Positions 47,311 through 54,723 of a stretch of 64,000 bases of DNA are shown one piece after another. The DNA lies in the NCBI GenBank assembly GCA_003576695.1, contig QOZQ01000001.1:124001-188000 (forward strand), given 5' to 3'. The notes under the pieces are model-generated. The model had not been told where the DNA came from. It did not search any database and saw only the letters and a list, made by a program, of their open reading frames with translations. The translations under genes were made by a program, and so were the position numbers. Positions within the stretch are counted from its first letter, which is position 1. Every line of letters begins with the position of its first letter. Source of the DNA: Taklimakanibacter lacteus. Lineage in GTDB: Bacteria > Pseudomonadota > Alphaproteobacteria > Rhizobiales > Aestuariivirgaceae.

Positions 47311-48156
47311 TCACGCCCGGATCAGCGCGATGGCGCTGGCATCATCCTGCGGCTTGAGGCGCGGGAAGTTCATGCAATCGGGATCGCCGCGCTCGATCTG
47401 GCGCAGCCTGCCATAGAGGGCGGAAACCCCGCCCTGCTGCGCCGCGCGCGCCAACAGGGTGCTCTCGGATGCTTCTCCATAGTGATCGACCAGACGGAAG
47501 AAGCCATCGGTCGAGAGCAACACATGGGAAGGCTGGTCGAGCGGCAGATATTCGGCGAAAGCGAGACAGGCGCGATCGGCTTCGATCACGCCATAGCCGC
47601 CTTCCTTGTTGCGCTGGCGGCGGCTGGCGAAATGGGCCGGCTGCAAAGCGCGGAAGAGGTCGTCGAGCTTCGTCATGCCGCTTTGGCGCAGGCGCGTCGC
47701 CTCTGTCGTGACCCAGTGGTCGAATTCGTCATTGGGAAAATCGACGAGGCGGCGGAAGCCGGAACGGTCCTCGGCCAAAATCCGGCAATCGCCCAGGCGA
47801 ACCGAGTGCCATTCCGTGCCGATGCGGCAGATCGCGGCGATGCAGGCGGCGGGCGGATCGAAATTGTCGGGCAGACGGTGCGTCGTCATATCCTCAATGA
47901 GCCGGTCGATCAGTTGCGAGAGGGCGCCCGGCAGATCCTGCGGTTGCGCGAGAAGGTCGTGCAAATGATGATCGATGCGCGAGACGAACCATTGCGCGTC
48001 GCTGCCCGCCACGCCGAGGCCCGTGTCATTGATGCCGGTGACGCCATCGAGCGCCCAGGCCGCCGTGACGTCATCGGCAGCGCCGATGAAGCCAACAGCA
48101 TCCTCATTCACCTTGCCCGAACCCTGGCTCAGGTGACCGGCGAGCTTGAGTTTCAT
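47311..48156 (-). CDS. PP2C-type Ser/Thr phosphatase
   Basis: A 281-residue protein with the PP2C metal-binding plan. GKVNEDAVGF gives motif I, AWALDGVTG motif II, SVRLGDCRIL a central strand, LLSTDGFFRLV the later Asp-Gly, and QDDASAIAL the terminal Asp. It has no membrane segment and no extra domain. It is the last gene of the amino-sugar operon and overlaps nagA by four bases. Partner proteins are unknown. A phosphoprotein target, or a sugar-phosphate role, could explain its position. Confidence 0.82.
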   Translation of the reverse strand: MKLKLAGHLSQGSGKVNEDAVGFIGAADDVTAAWALDGVTGINDTGLGVAGSDAQWFVSRIDHHLHDLLAQPQDLPGALSQLIDRLIEDMTTHRLPDNFDPPAACIAAICRIGTEWHSVRLGDCRILAEDRSGFRRLVDFPNDEFDHWVTTEATRLRQSGMTKLDDLFRALQPAHFASRRQRNKEGGYGVIEADRACLAFAEYLPLDQPSHVLLSTDGFFRLVDHYGEASESTLLARAAQQGGVSALYGRLRQIERGDPDCMNFPRLKPQDDASAIALIRA

Positions 48157-49298
48157 GATGAGGAGGCTACTCCGTCAATCCAGGTCCGTTCGACCGCAAG
48201 ATCATCTGTCAGATGGACGAGATTGGCGCAATAGCCAGGCAGGATGCGGCCGAGCTCGCGGTCCTTGCGCAGGAAGGCGGCCGGGTAAAGCGCCGCCATG
48301 CGCAAGGCTTCGGCGAGATCGACGCCCAGCTGATCGACGCAATAGCGCACCGCTTCATCCATGGTCAGGATGGAGCCTGCCAGCGTCGCATTGTCGAGCT
48401 CAAGACGGCCATTGCGGGCGGTGATCTTGCGGCCCTGAAGCTCGAAGCTCGGAGGCCCGCCAGCGGCCGGCGGCATCGCATCGGTGACGAGGAAGAGACG
48501 ACCCCTGGGCTTCGCCGCCAGCGCCACCTTGAGCGCCAGAGGATCGACATGATGGCCATCGGCGATGATGCCGCAATAGCTTTCGCGATCGGCAAGGGCG
48601 GCGCCCACCATGCCGGGCTCGCGATGCTGCAGCTGGCTCATGGCGTTATAGAGATGGGTGAAGCCGCGGGCGCCGGCGGCCAGTGCCGCGTTGGCCTCGC
48701 GCGCCGTGGCGTCCGAATGACCGAGCGAGACGATGATGCCGGCCGCGCTGAGCTCCCTGATGGCGTCAGGCGAAACATGCGACGGGGCCACGGTCAGAAG
48801 CACGATCCCGCAATCGAGCTCCTTCAGCCAGGCGATGTCGGCTGGCGTGATCTCGCGGATGTGCTCGGGCGGATGGGCGCCCTGCCTTCGCGGATCGAGG
48901 AACGGGCCTTCGATATGGATGCCGATGACGCCCGGCACGTTTTCGCGCCGGGCCCTGGCCACGGCTTCGGCCGCCGCGCGGATGATCTCGGGCGCGTCGG
49001 TGATGACGGTGGGCAGGAGGCTCGTCGTGCCGAAGACGCGATAGGCTTCGGCCATGCGCCGGATGGTGGCAATGGAGGGATCCCCATTGAGCAGCGCTCC
49101 GCCGCCGCCATTCACCTGGGCATCGATGAAGCCGGGCGCCAATATGCCGCCGGCGAGATCGGTCGCTGTGATTGCGCCGTCAAGCTTTGAAGCCGTGACC
49201 AGCTTCTCGATACGGCCATCGGCAATGACGACCGCCATGCCATCGTGAAACTGCTCACCATCGAAGAGGCGGGCACCGGTGAGGGCGAAGCGCTTCAT
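48153..49298 (-). CDS. nagA: N-acetylglucosamine-6-phosphate deacetylase
   Basis: A 381-residue amidohydrolase. PGFIDAQVNGGGG is followed by the metal and substrate motifs GIHIEGPFLDPRRQGAH, SLGHSDAT, FTHLYNAM, IADGHHVDP and FLVTDAM, all as in NagA. It hydrolyses GlcNAc-6-phosphate to glucosamine-6-phosphate and acetate in the cytoplasm. The gene overlaps the SIS-domain gene upstream and the phosphatase downstream by four bases each. Confidence 0.95.
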   Translation of the reverse strand: MKRFALTGARLFDGEQFHDGMAVVIADGRIEKLVTASKLDGAITATDLAGGILAPGFIDAQVNGGGGALLNGDPSIATIRRMAEAYRVFGTTSLLPTVITDAPEIIRAAAEAVARARRENVPGVIGIHIEGPFLDPRRQGAHPPEHIREITPADIAWLKELDCGIVLLTVAPSHVSPDAIRELSAAGIIVSLGHSDATAREANAALAAGARGFTHLYNAMSQLQHREPGMVGAALADRESYCGIIADGHHVDPLALKVALAAKPRGRLFLVTDAMPPAAGGPPSFELQGRKITARNGRLELDNATLAGSILTMDEAVRYCVDQLGVDLAEALRMAALYPAAFLRKDRELGRILPGYCANLVHLTDDLAVERTWIDGVASSS

Positions 49299-50296
49299 TT
49301 TGTCTCCGTCACTTTCTTGAGCAGCCGCGGCCGGTCGGGATCGCGGCCACGCAACCGGGCAATGCGCTCGGCACTGCCATAGAAGGTCTGGATCAGCGAG
49401 ACGGGATCGAGCAGCGGGTGGCGGGTCGGCGCATAGTCGGGCGTGATCACCCGGGCGCCCGCGGCACCGAGGCGCCTCGCGGTCTCCGCCGTGGTGGCGG
49501 CGGCCTTGTCCTTGGGCGCCAGCACGAGGACCGGGAAGCCTTCGCCGATCAATTCCATCGGCCCATGCACGACTTCGGCAGCGGAATAGGCCTCGGCATG
49601 GAGGCCCGAGGTTTCCTTGAGCTTGAGGGCGGCTTCCCCGGCCATCGGATGCGAAGGACCGCGGCCCAGCACATAGGAAGACGTGCTGGCGCTCAAGATC
49701 TCCTCGGCCTGGCTCCAGCGCAAAGCGAGCGCCTTGGTCAGGTCATCGGGCAGATGATCGAGCGCGTCTACAAGCCCGGACTCGCCCCCACAGACAGCGG
49801 CAAGGCCTGCCGCCATGGCGGCAGAGGCAATGAAGGTCTTGGTTGCGGCGACGCTGCGCTCCGTCCCGGCGCAGAGAGGCAAGCAGAGATCGGCCTCGCG
49901 TGCCAGAGGCGAATCCTCGGTATTGGTGACGGCGAGGGTGGGGATGCCGGCGCGCTTCGCTTCCGCCTGGAAAGCGAGAATGTCGGGGCTCTTGCCCGAT
50001 TGCGAAATGGTGAGCAGCAGCGTATCGCGCAAAGCAAGCTTCGCGCCATAGACGGAAACGACCGATGCGCCGACCGAGCAGCAGGGCAGGCCGAGCGTGA
50101 TCTCGATCAGATATTTGAAATAGGACGCCGCGTGATCGGAGGAGCCCCGGGCGCAGGTCACGATATGCGACGGCTTCCTGTCGCGGTAGAGCCGGCCGAG
50201 TTCTTTGAGCGCCTGCCGGTTGGTGGCGAGCATGCGGGCGACGGCTTCGGGGGCTTCGGCGGTTTCAAGCGCCATATAGGTTTGCTGTCCGGTCAT
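49295..50296 (-). CDS. SIS-domain glucosamine-6-phosphate deaminase (NagB-II/AgaS type)
   Basis: A 333-residue protein with two SIS sugar-phosphate isomerase domains and no glutaminase domain. HIVTCARGSSDHAASYFKYL and LLTISQSGKSPDILAF are the first domain's phosphate loops. YVLGRGPSHPMAGEAALKLK with TSGLHAEAYSAAEVVHGP is the second domain. Position between kinase/regulator and nagA supports conversion of GlcN-6-phosphate to fructose-6-phosphate and ammonia. This form replaces classical NagB in many alphaproteobacteria. Confidence 0.9.
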   Translation of the reverse strand: MTGQQTYMALETAEAPEAVARMLATNRQALKELGRLYRDRKPSHIVTCARGSSDHAASYFKYLIEITLGLPCCSVGASVVSVYGAKLALRDTLLLTISQSGKSPDILAFQAEAKRAGIPTLAVTNTEDSPLAREADLCLPLCAGTERSVAATKTFIASAAMAAGLAAVCGGESGLVDALDHLPDDLTKALALRWSQAEEILSASTSSYVLGRGPSHPMAGEAALKLKETSGLHAEAYSAAEVVHGPMELIGEGFPVLVLAPKDKAAATTAETARRLGAAGARVITPDYAPTRHPLLDPVSLIQTFYGSAERIARLRGRDPDRPRLLKKVTETK

Positions 50297-51057
50297 GATC
50301 CTGCCGTGAGATGAAGCTCGGCGACGAAGTCATAGGAATCGCCGCGATAATGTGAGCGGGTGAATTCGACGACGCGGCCATCGGCCAGATAGGCGACGCG
50401 CTCGGTGAAGAGGGCGGGGCTTCCTTCCGGCAGGCCGAGAAGCAGGGCATCGGACTTGCCGAGCGCCGCGGCATGCAGGCGCTGCAGCGCGCGCACCGGA
50501 CGCAGCCCGCGTTTGGTCAAGGTCGCATAGAGCGATCTTTCGACGGCGAGCGGGTCGGGCAGGAAGCGCTGCGGGATCGACGCCCGCTCGATGGCGAGCG
50601 GCTTGTCGTCGGCGCGGCGCAGGCGATGGAGACGGCTCACCTTCTCGCCCGGCGAAAGGGCCAGCACGAGCGCTTCCTCGGGTGTCGGCAAGGCGACGGA
50701 GCGGTCGAGCCAGTCGGAGATGGTCTCGATGCCGCGCGAGCGCATGTCCTCGGTGAAGCTGGTGAGGCGCGACAGCGGCAGCTCGATGCGCTCGGACCGC
50801 GATGCGACGAAAGTCCCGGAGCCGCGGCGTTGGACGAGGATGCCTTCGGCGACGAGATCGGCGAAAGCCTTGCGCACGGTGACGCGCGAGATGCCGAGCA
50901 TGCGGGCGAGATCGCGCTCACCCGGTATCGCATCGCGGTCGGCAAGCTCGCCCTGCGCGATGGCTTCGGTGACGAGCCGCTTGAGCTTGAGATAGAGGGG
51001 GGCCGGCCCGCCATCGGCGATGCGGGCGCGCTCGAAGACGGGCGAGATGCCGCTCAT
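50293..51057 (-). CDS. GntR/HutC-family transcriptional regulator of amino-sugar genes
   Basis: A 254-residue regulator. The winged helix covers residues about 18-85 (YLKLKRLVTEAIAQGELADR, then LARMLGISRVTVRKAFADL and RRGSGTFVA). The C-terminal UTRA ligand domain covers about 100-250 (LHRLRRADDKPLAIERASIP). NagR/DasR-type members bind GlcNAc-6-P or GlcN-6-P and repress nag genes. The start at 51057 gives the ATGA overlap with the kinase gene. The palindrome at 51958-52023 is the likely operator. Confidence 0.9.
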   Translation of the reverse strand: MSGISPVFERARIADGGPAPLYLKLKRLVTEAIAQGELADRDAIPGERDLARMLGISRVTVRKAFADLVAEGILVQRRGSGTFVASRSERIELPLSRLTSFTEDMRSRGIETISDWLDRSVALPTPEEALVLALSPGEKVSRLHRLRRADDKPLAIERASIPQRFLPDPLAVERSLYATLTKRGLRPVRALQRLHAAALGKSDALLLGLPEGSPALFTERVAYLADGRVVEFTRSHYRGDSYDFVAELHLTAGS

Positions 51058-51941
51058 CGGTGCCATCCGCTGAGACCGGCGGCACGGCGCGCCATCATGA
51101 TAGCGCCATCGAGCGGGTCATGCCGCGCTGCGATGAGATGCACCTTGAGATCGTTCGGCATGTAGGGATCGAGCGGCCGCGCCAGTCCGCCCACCAGCGC
51201 CACATGGGGGGCGCCGCGGGCGAGGAGCTCTTTGACAAGCCGGGCAATTCCACGCGCCGCATCCTCGACGAGCTCGCGACCATGGTGGTCGCCCGCGGCC
51301 GCGGCGGCGAAGATGCGTGGCGAGAATTGCGCATAATCACGCGGCAGGGCATGGCGCGCCCAGTCGGCGAAAGCGTCGCGGTCGCGTCCGAAGCTGGCCA
51401 GAAGCTCGGCGAGCAAGGGCGAAGACGGAATGAGATTGTCGAGGCTCAAGGCGGCGCGGCGCAAGGCCCCGCGGCCGAGAATGGCGCCCGAGCCCTGATC
51501 GCCCAGAGGGAAGCCGAAGCCGCCGATCCAGTGGCGTTCGCCCTTGACCAGCGCCAGGCCCGCGGAGCCGGTGCCGGCAATGACGATGCCGCCATCGGCG
51601 CCTTCATGAGCGCCGAGGCAGGCGGCATAGGCATCGACATCGACGCTGACCGTAGCGAAGCGCTCGAGAGCGTGCCGCACCGCTGCCGTCGTCTCCTCGG
51701 TGACCGCCCCGGCAAGGCCCAGGCCCACATGGATCCGGGGCCGGTCCTTGTCGGCGAGGCCCGCTTTGCCCAGGGCCTCGCCGATGGTGGCGAGGATGGT
51801 TGCGAGCGCGGCGCCGAGATCCTGGTAGAGATTGGCCAGACCGCCCGTCGCCTCGCCGAGAAGGGCGCCCTCATGGTCGCGCAGGCGGATCCGACATTTC
51901 GTGCCGCCGCCATCGACGCCCATGAATAGTTTCTCGGCCAA
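51054..51941 (-). CDS. N-acetylglucosamine kinase-like (BadF/BadG/BcrA/BcrD ATPase family)
   Basis: A 295-residue ASKHA-fold kinase. LFMGVDGGGTKCRIRL is the first phosphate loop, GIVIAGTGSAGLAL the second, and GGFGFPLGDQGSGAILG the sugar-binding region of GlcNAc kinases. TTG 51941 was chosen because AGGAG lies six bases upstream. ATG 51923 is the alternative. A much longer frame upstream runs through the operator region and is rejected. It would phosphorylate GlcNAc (or GlcN) before NagA and the deaminase act. It is first in the operon. Confidence 0.87.
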   Translation of the reverse strand: MAEKLFMGVDGGGTKCRIRLRDHEGALLGEATGGLANLYQDLGAALATILATIGEALGKAGLADKDRPRIHVGLGLAGAVTEETTAAVRHALERFATVSVDVDAYAACLGAHEGADGGIVIAGTGSAGLALVKGERHWIGGFGFPLGDQGSGAILGRGALRRAALSLDNLIPSSPLLAELLASFGRDRDAFADWARHALPRDYAQFSPRIFAAAAAGDHHGRELVEDAARGIARLVKELLARGAPHVALVGGLARPLDPYMPNDLKVHLIAARHDPLDGAIMMARRAAGLSGWHR

Positions 51942-51957
51942 GTGAATCTCCTGCGGT

Positions 51958-52023
51958 CCGGACAATACCAAAATAATACCTTCTGGAAAGAAAATTATAC
52001 TGGTACTTGATTGGTATTGTCCG
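51958..52023. promoter_or_regulatory. Palindromic operator between the nag-type operon and the SDR gene
   Basis: CGGACAATACCAA (51958-51970 and the next base) and TTGGTATTGTCCG (52011-52023) are inverted copies about 40 bases apart. Inner half sites AATACC (51975-51980) and GGTA (52002-52005) lie between them. The region between is AT-rich. The TGGTAT core resembles sites of GntR/HutC regulators such as NagR and DasR. Its place between divergent genes fits repression of both by the GntR protein encoded in the operon. Confidence 0.7.
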
Positions 52024-52064
52024 GGTTGAAAGCCCGGATCGGACAGGTTAAGCGCAGGCGCACC

Positions 52065-52832
52065 ATGATCATGTCTCAGAACGGGGAAGCGTTGGTTCGA
52101 CAGCATGAAGGCCGCGTCATCCTGGTCACCGGCGCCTCGCGCGGCATTGGCCGGGCAGCATTCCAGGCGCTTGCCCGGGAGGGCGCTCATATCGTCGCGA
52201 CGGCACGCACTCTCGATGCCCTCACCGGACTGGATTCGGAAGCGAAATCATTGGGCGGCGAGGTCACTCGAATCGCCTGCGAAATGAATGACAGCGCCGA
52301 TATCGACCGCCTCGCGGCGTTGATCGCCGAGCGCGTCGGCCGGCTCGACGGGCTGTTCGGCAATGCCGGCATCCTGGGGCCGAAGCGGCCGGTCGGGGAA
52401 TTGTCGCCGGCTGATTTCGAAGCGGCGCTCGCCATCAATCTCACCGCCAATTTCAGATTGCTGCATCTGCTCGATCCGTTGCTCAAGGCGGGCCCCGCCG
52501 GGCGGGCGCTGTTCGTCACATCGGGCGTCGCGTGGAAACGTCATGCCGGCTGGACACCCTATGCGGTGAGCAAAGCCGCGCTCGAGGCCCTGGTCGGCGT
52601 CTATGCGAATGAGATCGAGGGCACGAGGGTCAGGGCCAATCTCATCAGCCCGGGACCGATCCGCACCGAATTGCGCGTCGAGGCCTGGCCCGAGGAGGAT
52701 CCCGATAGTGTGCCTTTGCCCGAAGCGCTGGCGCCGGCCATCCTCACCATGCTCTCCGCCGATTTCGACCAGAATGGCGTGATCCTCGATTTCAAGACCG
52801 GGCGTTATACACGCTGCCAGCCGCCCATTTAG
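52065..52832 (+). CDS. Short-chain dehydrogenase/reductase (SDR), divergent to the nag-type operon
   Basis: A 255-residue SDR with NAD(P) loop TGASRGIGRAAF, NAGILG and catalytic YAVSKAALEALVG. A serine lies in FVTSGVAWKR. The lysine is present in YxxxK. It starts at ATG 52065 or 52071, and no strong ribosome binding site separates them. It shares the operator region with the amino-sugar operon, so it may act on an amino-sugar-linked compound, but many similar SDRs are of unknown function. Confidence 0.82.
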   Translation: MIMSQNGEALVRQHEGRVILVTGASRGIGRAAFQALAREGAHIVATARTLDALTGLDSEAKSLGGEVTRIACEMNDSADIDRLAALIAERVGRLDGLFGNAGILGPKRPVGELSPADFEAALAINLTANFRLLHLLDPLLKAGPAGRALFVTSGVAWKRHAGWTPYAVSKAALEALVGVYANEIEGTRVRANLISPGPIRTELRVEAWPEEDPDSVPLPEALAPAILTMLSADFDQNGVILDFKTGRYTRCQPPI

Positions 52833-52847
52833 CCATCTTGCCGGCAT

Positions 52848-52865
52848 CTGCCATCTTGATGGCAG
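52848..52865. promoter_or_regulatory. Palindrome upstream of vapBC (probable autoregulatory operator)
   Basis: CTGCCATC-TT-GATGGCAG is a perfect 8-base inverted repeat. It lies upstream of a TTATAT (-10-like) sequence at 52878-52883, about where the -35 region should be. VapBC complexes typically repress their own promoter through such sites. AGGAGG then precedes the antitoxin ATG at 52904. Confidence 0.65.
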
Positions 52866-52903
52866 AATGCTTCTCCCTTATATAGGATCTGCAGGAGGTC
52901 CAG

Positions 52904-53155
52904 ATGGCAGAACCCCAGCTTTCCGTGCGTAGCGCCAGGGCGCGCGACCTGGCTCATCGTTTAGCTCGTCGAGAGAATCGCACGGTTGCCGATGTCGTCG
53001 AGCGTGCCTTGGAAGCCTATGAGATTCGTGAGGCTGGACGCGAACCAGCGGTGTCCTTTTATGCCCGCCTCGCCGCCGAGAGCGATGCTGACGACATCGA
53101 CCTCGAGGCCATCATCAAGGAAAGCAGGAAGAAACACACGGGGATCGATCTTTGA
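52904..53155 (+). CDS. vapB: VapB-type antitoxin
   Basis: An 83-residue protein. The first half is a DNA-binding domain of the PSK/Rv0623-like VapB type (LSVRSARARDLAHRLARREN, TVADVVERALEAY). The C-terminal tail (SDADDIDLEAIIKESRKKH) is the likely toxin-binding segment. AGGAGG lies eight to thirteen bases upstream of the start. Its stop overlaps the toxin start. Local base composition is less GC-rich than the flanking operons, which fits acquisition as a mobile toxin-antitoxin module. Confidence 0.85.
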   Translation: MAEPQLSVRSARARDLAHRLARRENRTVADVVERALEAYEIREAGREPAVSFYARLAAESDADDIDLEAIIKESRKKHTGIDL

Positions 53156-53565
53156 TCTTCGTGGACACGAATGTTGTTTCCGAGACACTGAGGAAGCAAC
53201 CCAATGAAGCTGTTATAGCATGGCTTGCTCGACATGATGCGGAGCTTGCGCTTCCTACGGTCACGATTGCCGAGATCGCCTTTGGTATCGAGAAAATACG
53301 CCCTGATCAGCGCGCGAAACGCCTGGAGCGACGCCTGTCCGATTGGCGACATCGGTTCTCGGCTCGAATATTTGGACTGACGGAAGAGGCGGCGCTTGCC
53401 TATGGTCAGATCATGGGCGCCGCCGAGCTGCAAGGACATTCCATGTCTGCACCCGATGGCATGATTGCCGCGATTGCTCTCGTGAATGGGGGCCGCTTGG
53501 CCACTCGCAATCTGGCCGACTTCTCGACAACTAATCTCGAACTTATTTCCCCCTGGGATTTCTGA
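53152..53565 (+). CDS. vapC: VapC-type PIN-domain ribonuclease toxin
   Basis: A 137-residue PIN-domain protein starting at TTG 53152 (overlap TTGA). The acidic residues are visible in FVDTNVVSE (first Asp), TVTIAEIAFG (Glu), SAPDGMIAAIA (Asp) and TRNLADF (last Asp). Together they would bind the metal for RNA cleavage. All are intact, so the toxin is expected to be active and held in check by the VapB protein encoded just upstream. Confidence 0.88.
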   Translation: MIFVDTNVVSETLRKQPNEAVIAWLARHDAELALPTVTIAEIAFGIEKIRPDQRAKRLERRLSDWRHRFSARIFGLTEEAALAYGQIMGAAELQGHSMSAPDGMIAAIALVNGGRLATRNLADFSTTNLELISPWDF

Positions 53566-53613
53566 CGCTCTTTTTCCCTTCGATGCGCCTGTGCACCGCA
53601 GCATCGAATTTCG

Positions 53614-53646
53614 TTGACTTGCGTCCCGGATTGCAAAATATTGCAA
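53614..53646 (+). promoter_or_regulatory. Promoter/operator of the SorC-family regulator gene
   Basis: TTGACT (53614-53619) and AATATT (53637-53642) are a -35/-10 pair with 17-base spacing. The sequence TTGCAAAATATTGCAA (53631-53646) is nearly palindromic and overlaps the -10 box, as expected for an autorepressor site. The SorC-type regulator encoded 14 bases downstream is the probable ligand. Confidence 0.5.
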
Positions 53647-53659
53647 GCAACGAAAAAAA

Positions 53660-54697
53660 ATGCAGACAAGGATGGGAGACGTGGACCAGCCCCGGTCACA
53701 TCTGCAGATCGACGAAGAAGCGACGCTCGCGGCGCGCGCCGCCTGGCTCTATTTCGCCGGCGGCCAGACCCAGGGCGAGATCGCCGAGAAGCTCAACATC
53801 CCCAACACCAAGGCGCATCGCCTCATCGCCCGCGCCAGCCGCGACGGCCTGATCCGGGTCTTCGTCGAGGGCCCGATCGCCGGCTGCGTCGGGCTCGAGG
53901 AGCAGATCAAGGCCAAGTTCGGCCTCGGCCATTGCGAGGTGGTGCCCAATATCGATGACGGCGCCTTGCCCTTGCGCACGCTCGGCATGGCGGGAGCCCG
54001 ATACTTGCGCAATGTGCTCGACCGCGGCGCGCATCAGATCATCGGCGTCGGCCATGGCCGCACGCTTGCCGCGGCGATCGACTTCCTGCCGTCATCGCCC
54101 GCCCCGCATGTGAAATTCGTCTCGCTGCTCGGCGGCCTAACGCGCCGCTTCGCCGCCAATCCCTATGACGTGATCCATCGCCTCTCCGAGCGCACCGGCT
54201 CGGAGGAGGCCTATCTCTTACCGGTTCCCTTCTTCGCCAACAGCGTCGAGGACAAGGCGGTGCTGCTCAAGCAGTTCGGCATTGCCGACGTCGTGGCGCT
54301 GGCGCGCCAGGCGACGCTGCATCTCGTCGGCATCGGCGAGGTCGACAATAAAGGCTTCATCACCTCCGCCGGCATGATCGCGCCCGCCGAAATCGATGAA
54401 GTGGCCCGCGCCGGCGCGCTCGGCGAGGTGCTGGGCTCGTTCTTCGCCGATGACGGCAAGCGCGTGCCGACCGATCTCTCCGATCGCGCCCTTGCTCCCG
54501 ATATCGAGCAATTGCGCGGGCGCGAAATGGTCGCCATCGCCGGCGGCCGCAACAAGATGAAAGCCATTCGCGCGGTGCTGCGGTCGGGTCTCCTGACCGG
54601 CCTCATCACCGACGAAGCCACCGCCCGGCAACTGGCCGGCGAGGAAACCGGATCCGACCCCGGCAACAAGAACGGCGCAAAAAAAGCCGCGAGCTGA
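53660..54697 (+). CDS. SorC/DeoR-family transcriptional regulator (EryD-like)
   Basis: A 345-residue regulator with an N-terminal helix-turn-helix (GGQTQGEIAEKLNIPNTKAH, about residues 35-54) and a C-terminal SorC sugar-phosphate-binding domain, seen in HQIIGVGHGRTLAAAI, HLVGIGEVDNKGFI and EMVAIAGGRNKMKAI. EryD of Brucella and rhizobia is a SorC-type repressor of erythritol genes, and the following genes match that pathway. ATG 53660 is used here. ATG 53672 and GTG 53681 are possible. The binding-protein gene starts 26 bases downstream. Confidence 0.86.
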   Translation: MQTRMGDVDQPRSHLQIDEEATLAARAAWLYFAGGQTQGEIAEKLNIPNTKAHRLIARASRDGLIRVFVEGPIAGCVGLEEQIKAKFGLGHCEVVPNIDDGALPLRTLGMAGARYLRNVLDRGAHQIIGVGHGRTLAAAIDFLPSSPAPHVKFVSLLGGLTRRFAANPYDVIHRLSERTGSEEAYLLPVPFFANSVEDKAVLLKQFGIADVVALARQATLHLVGIGEVDNKGFITSAGMIAPAEIDEVARAGALGEVLGSFFADDGKRVPTDLSDRALAPDIEQLRGREMVAIAGGRNKMKAIRAVLRSGLLTGLITDEATARQLAGEETGSDPGNKNGAKKAAS

Positions 54698-54723
54698 ACA
54701 ACCATCCAACGCAACGGAGGAAA

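Noticed and set aside
51942-52190. N-terminal extension of the GlcNAc kinase-like gene
   Set aside because: It would run through the palindromic operator and precedes the first ATPase strand. TTG 51941 has a good ribosome binding site.
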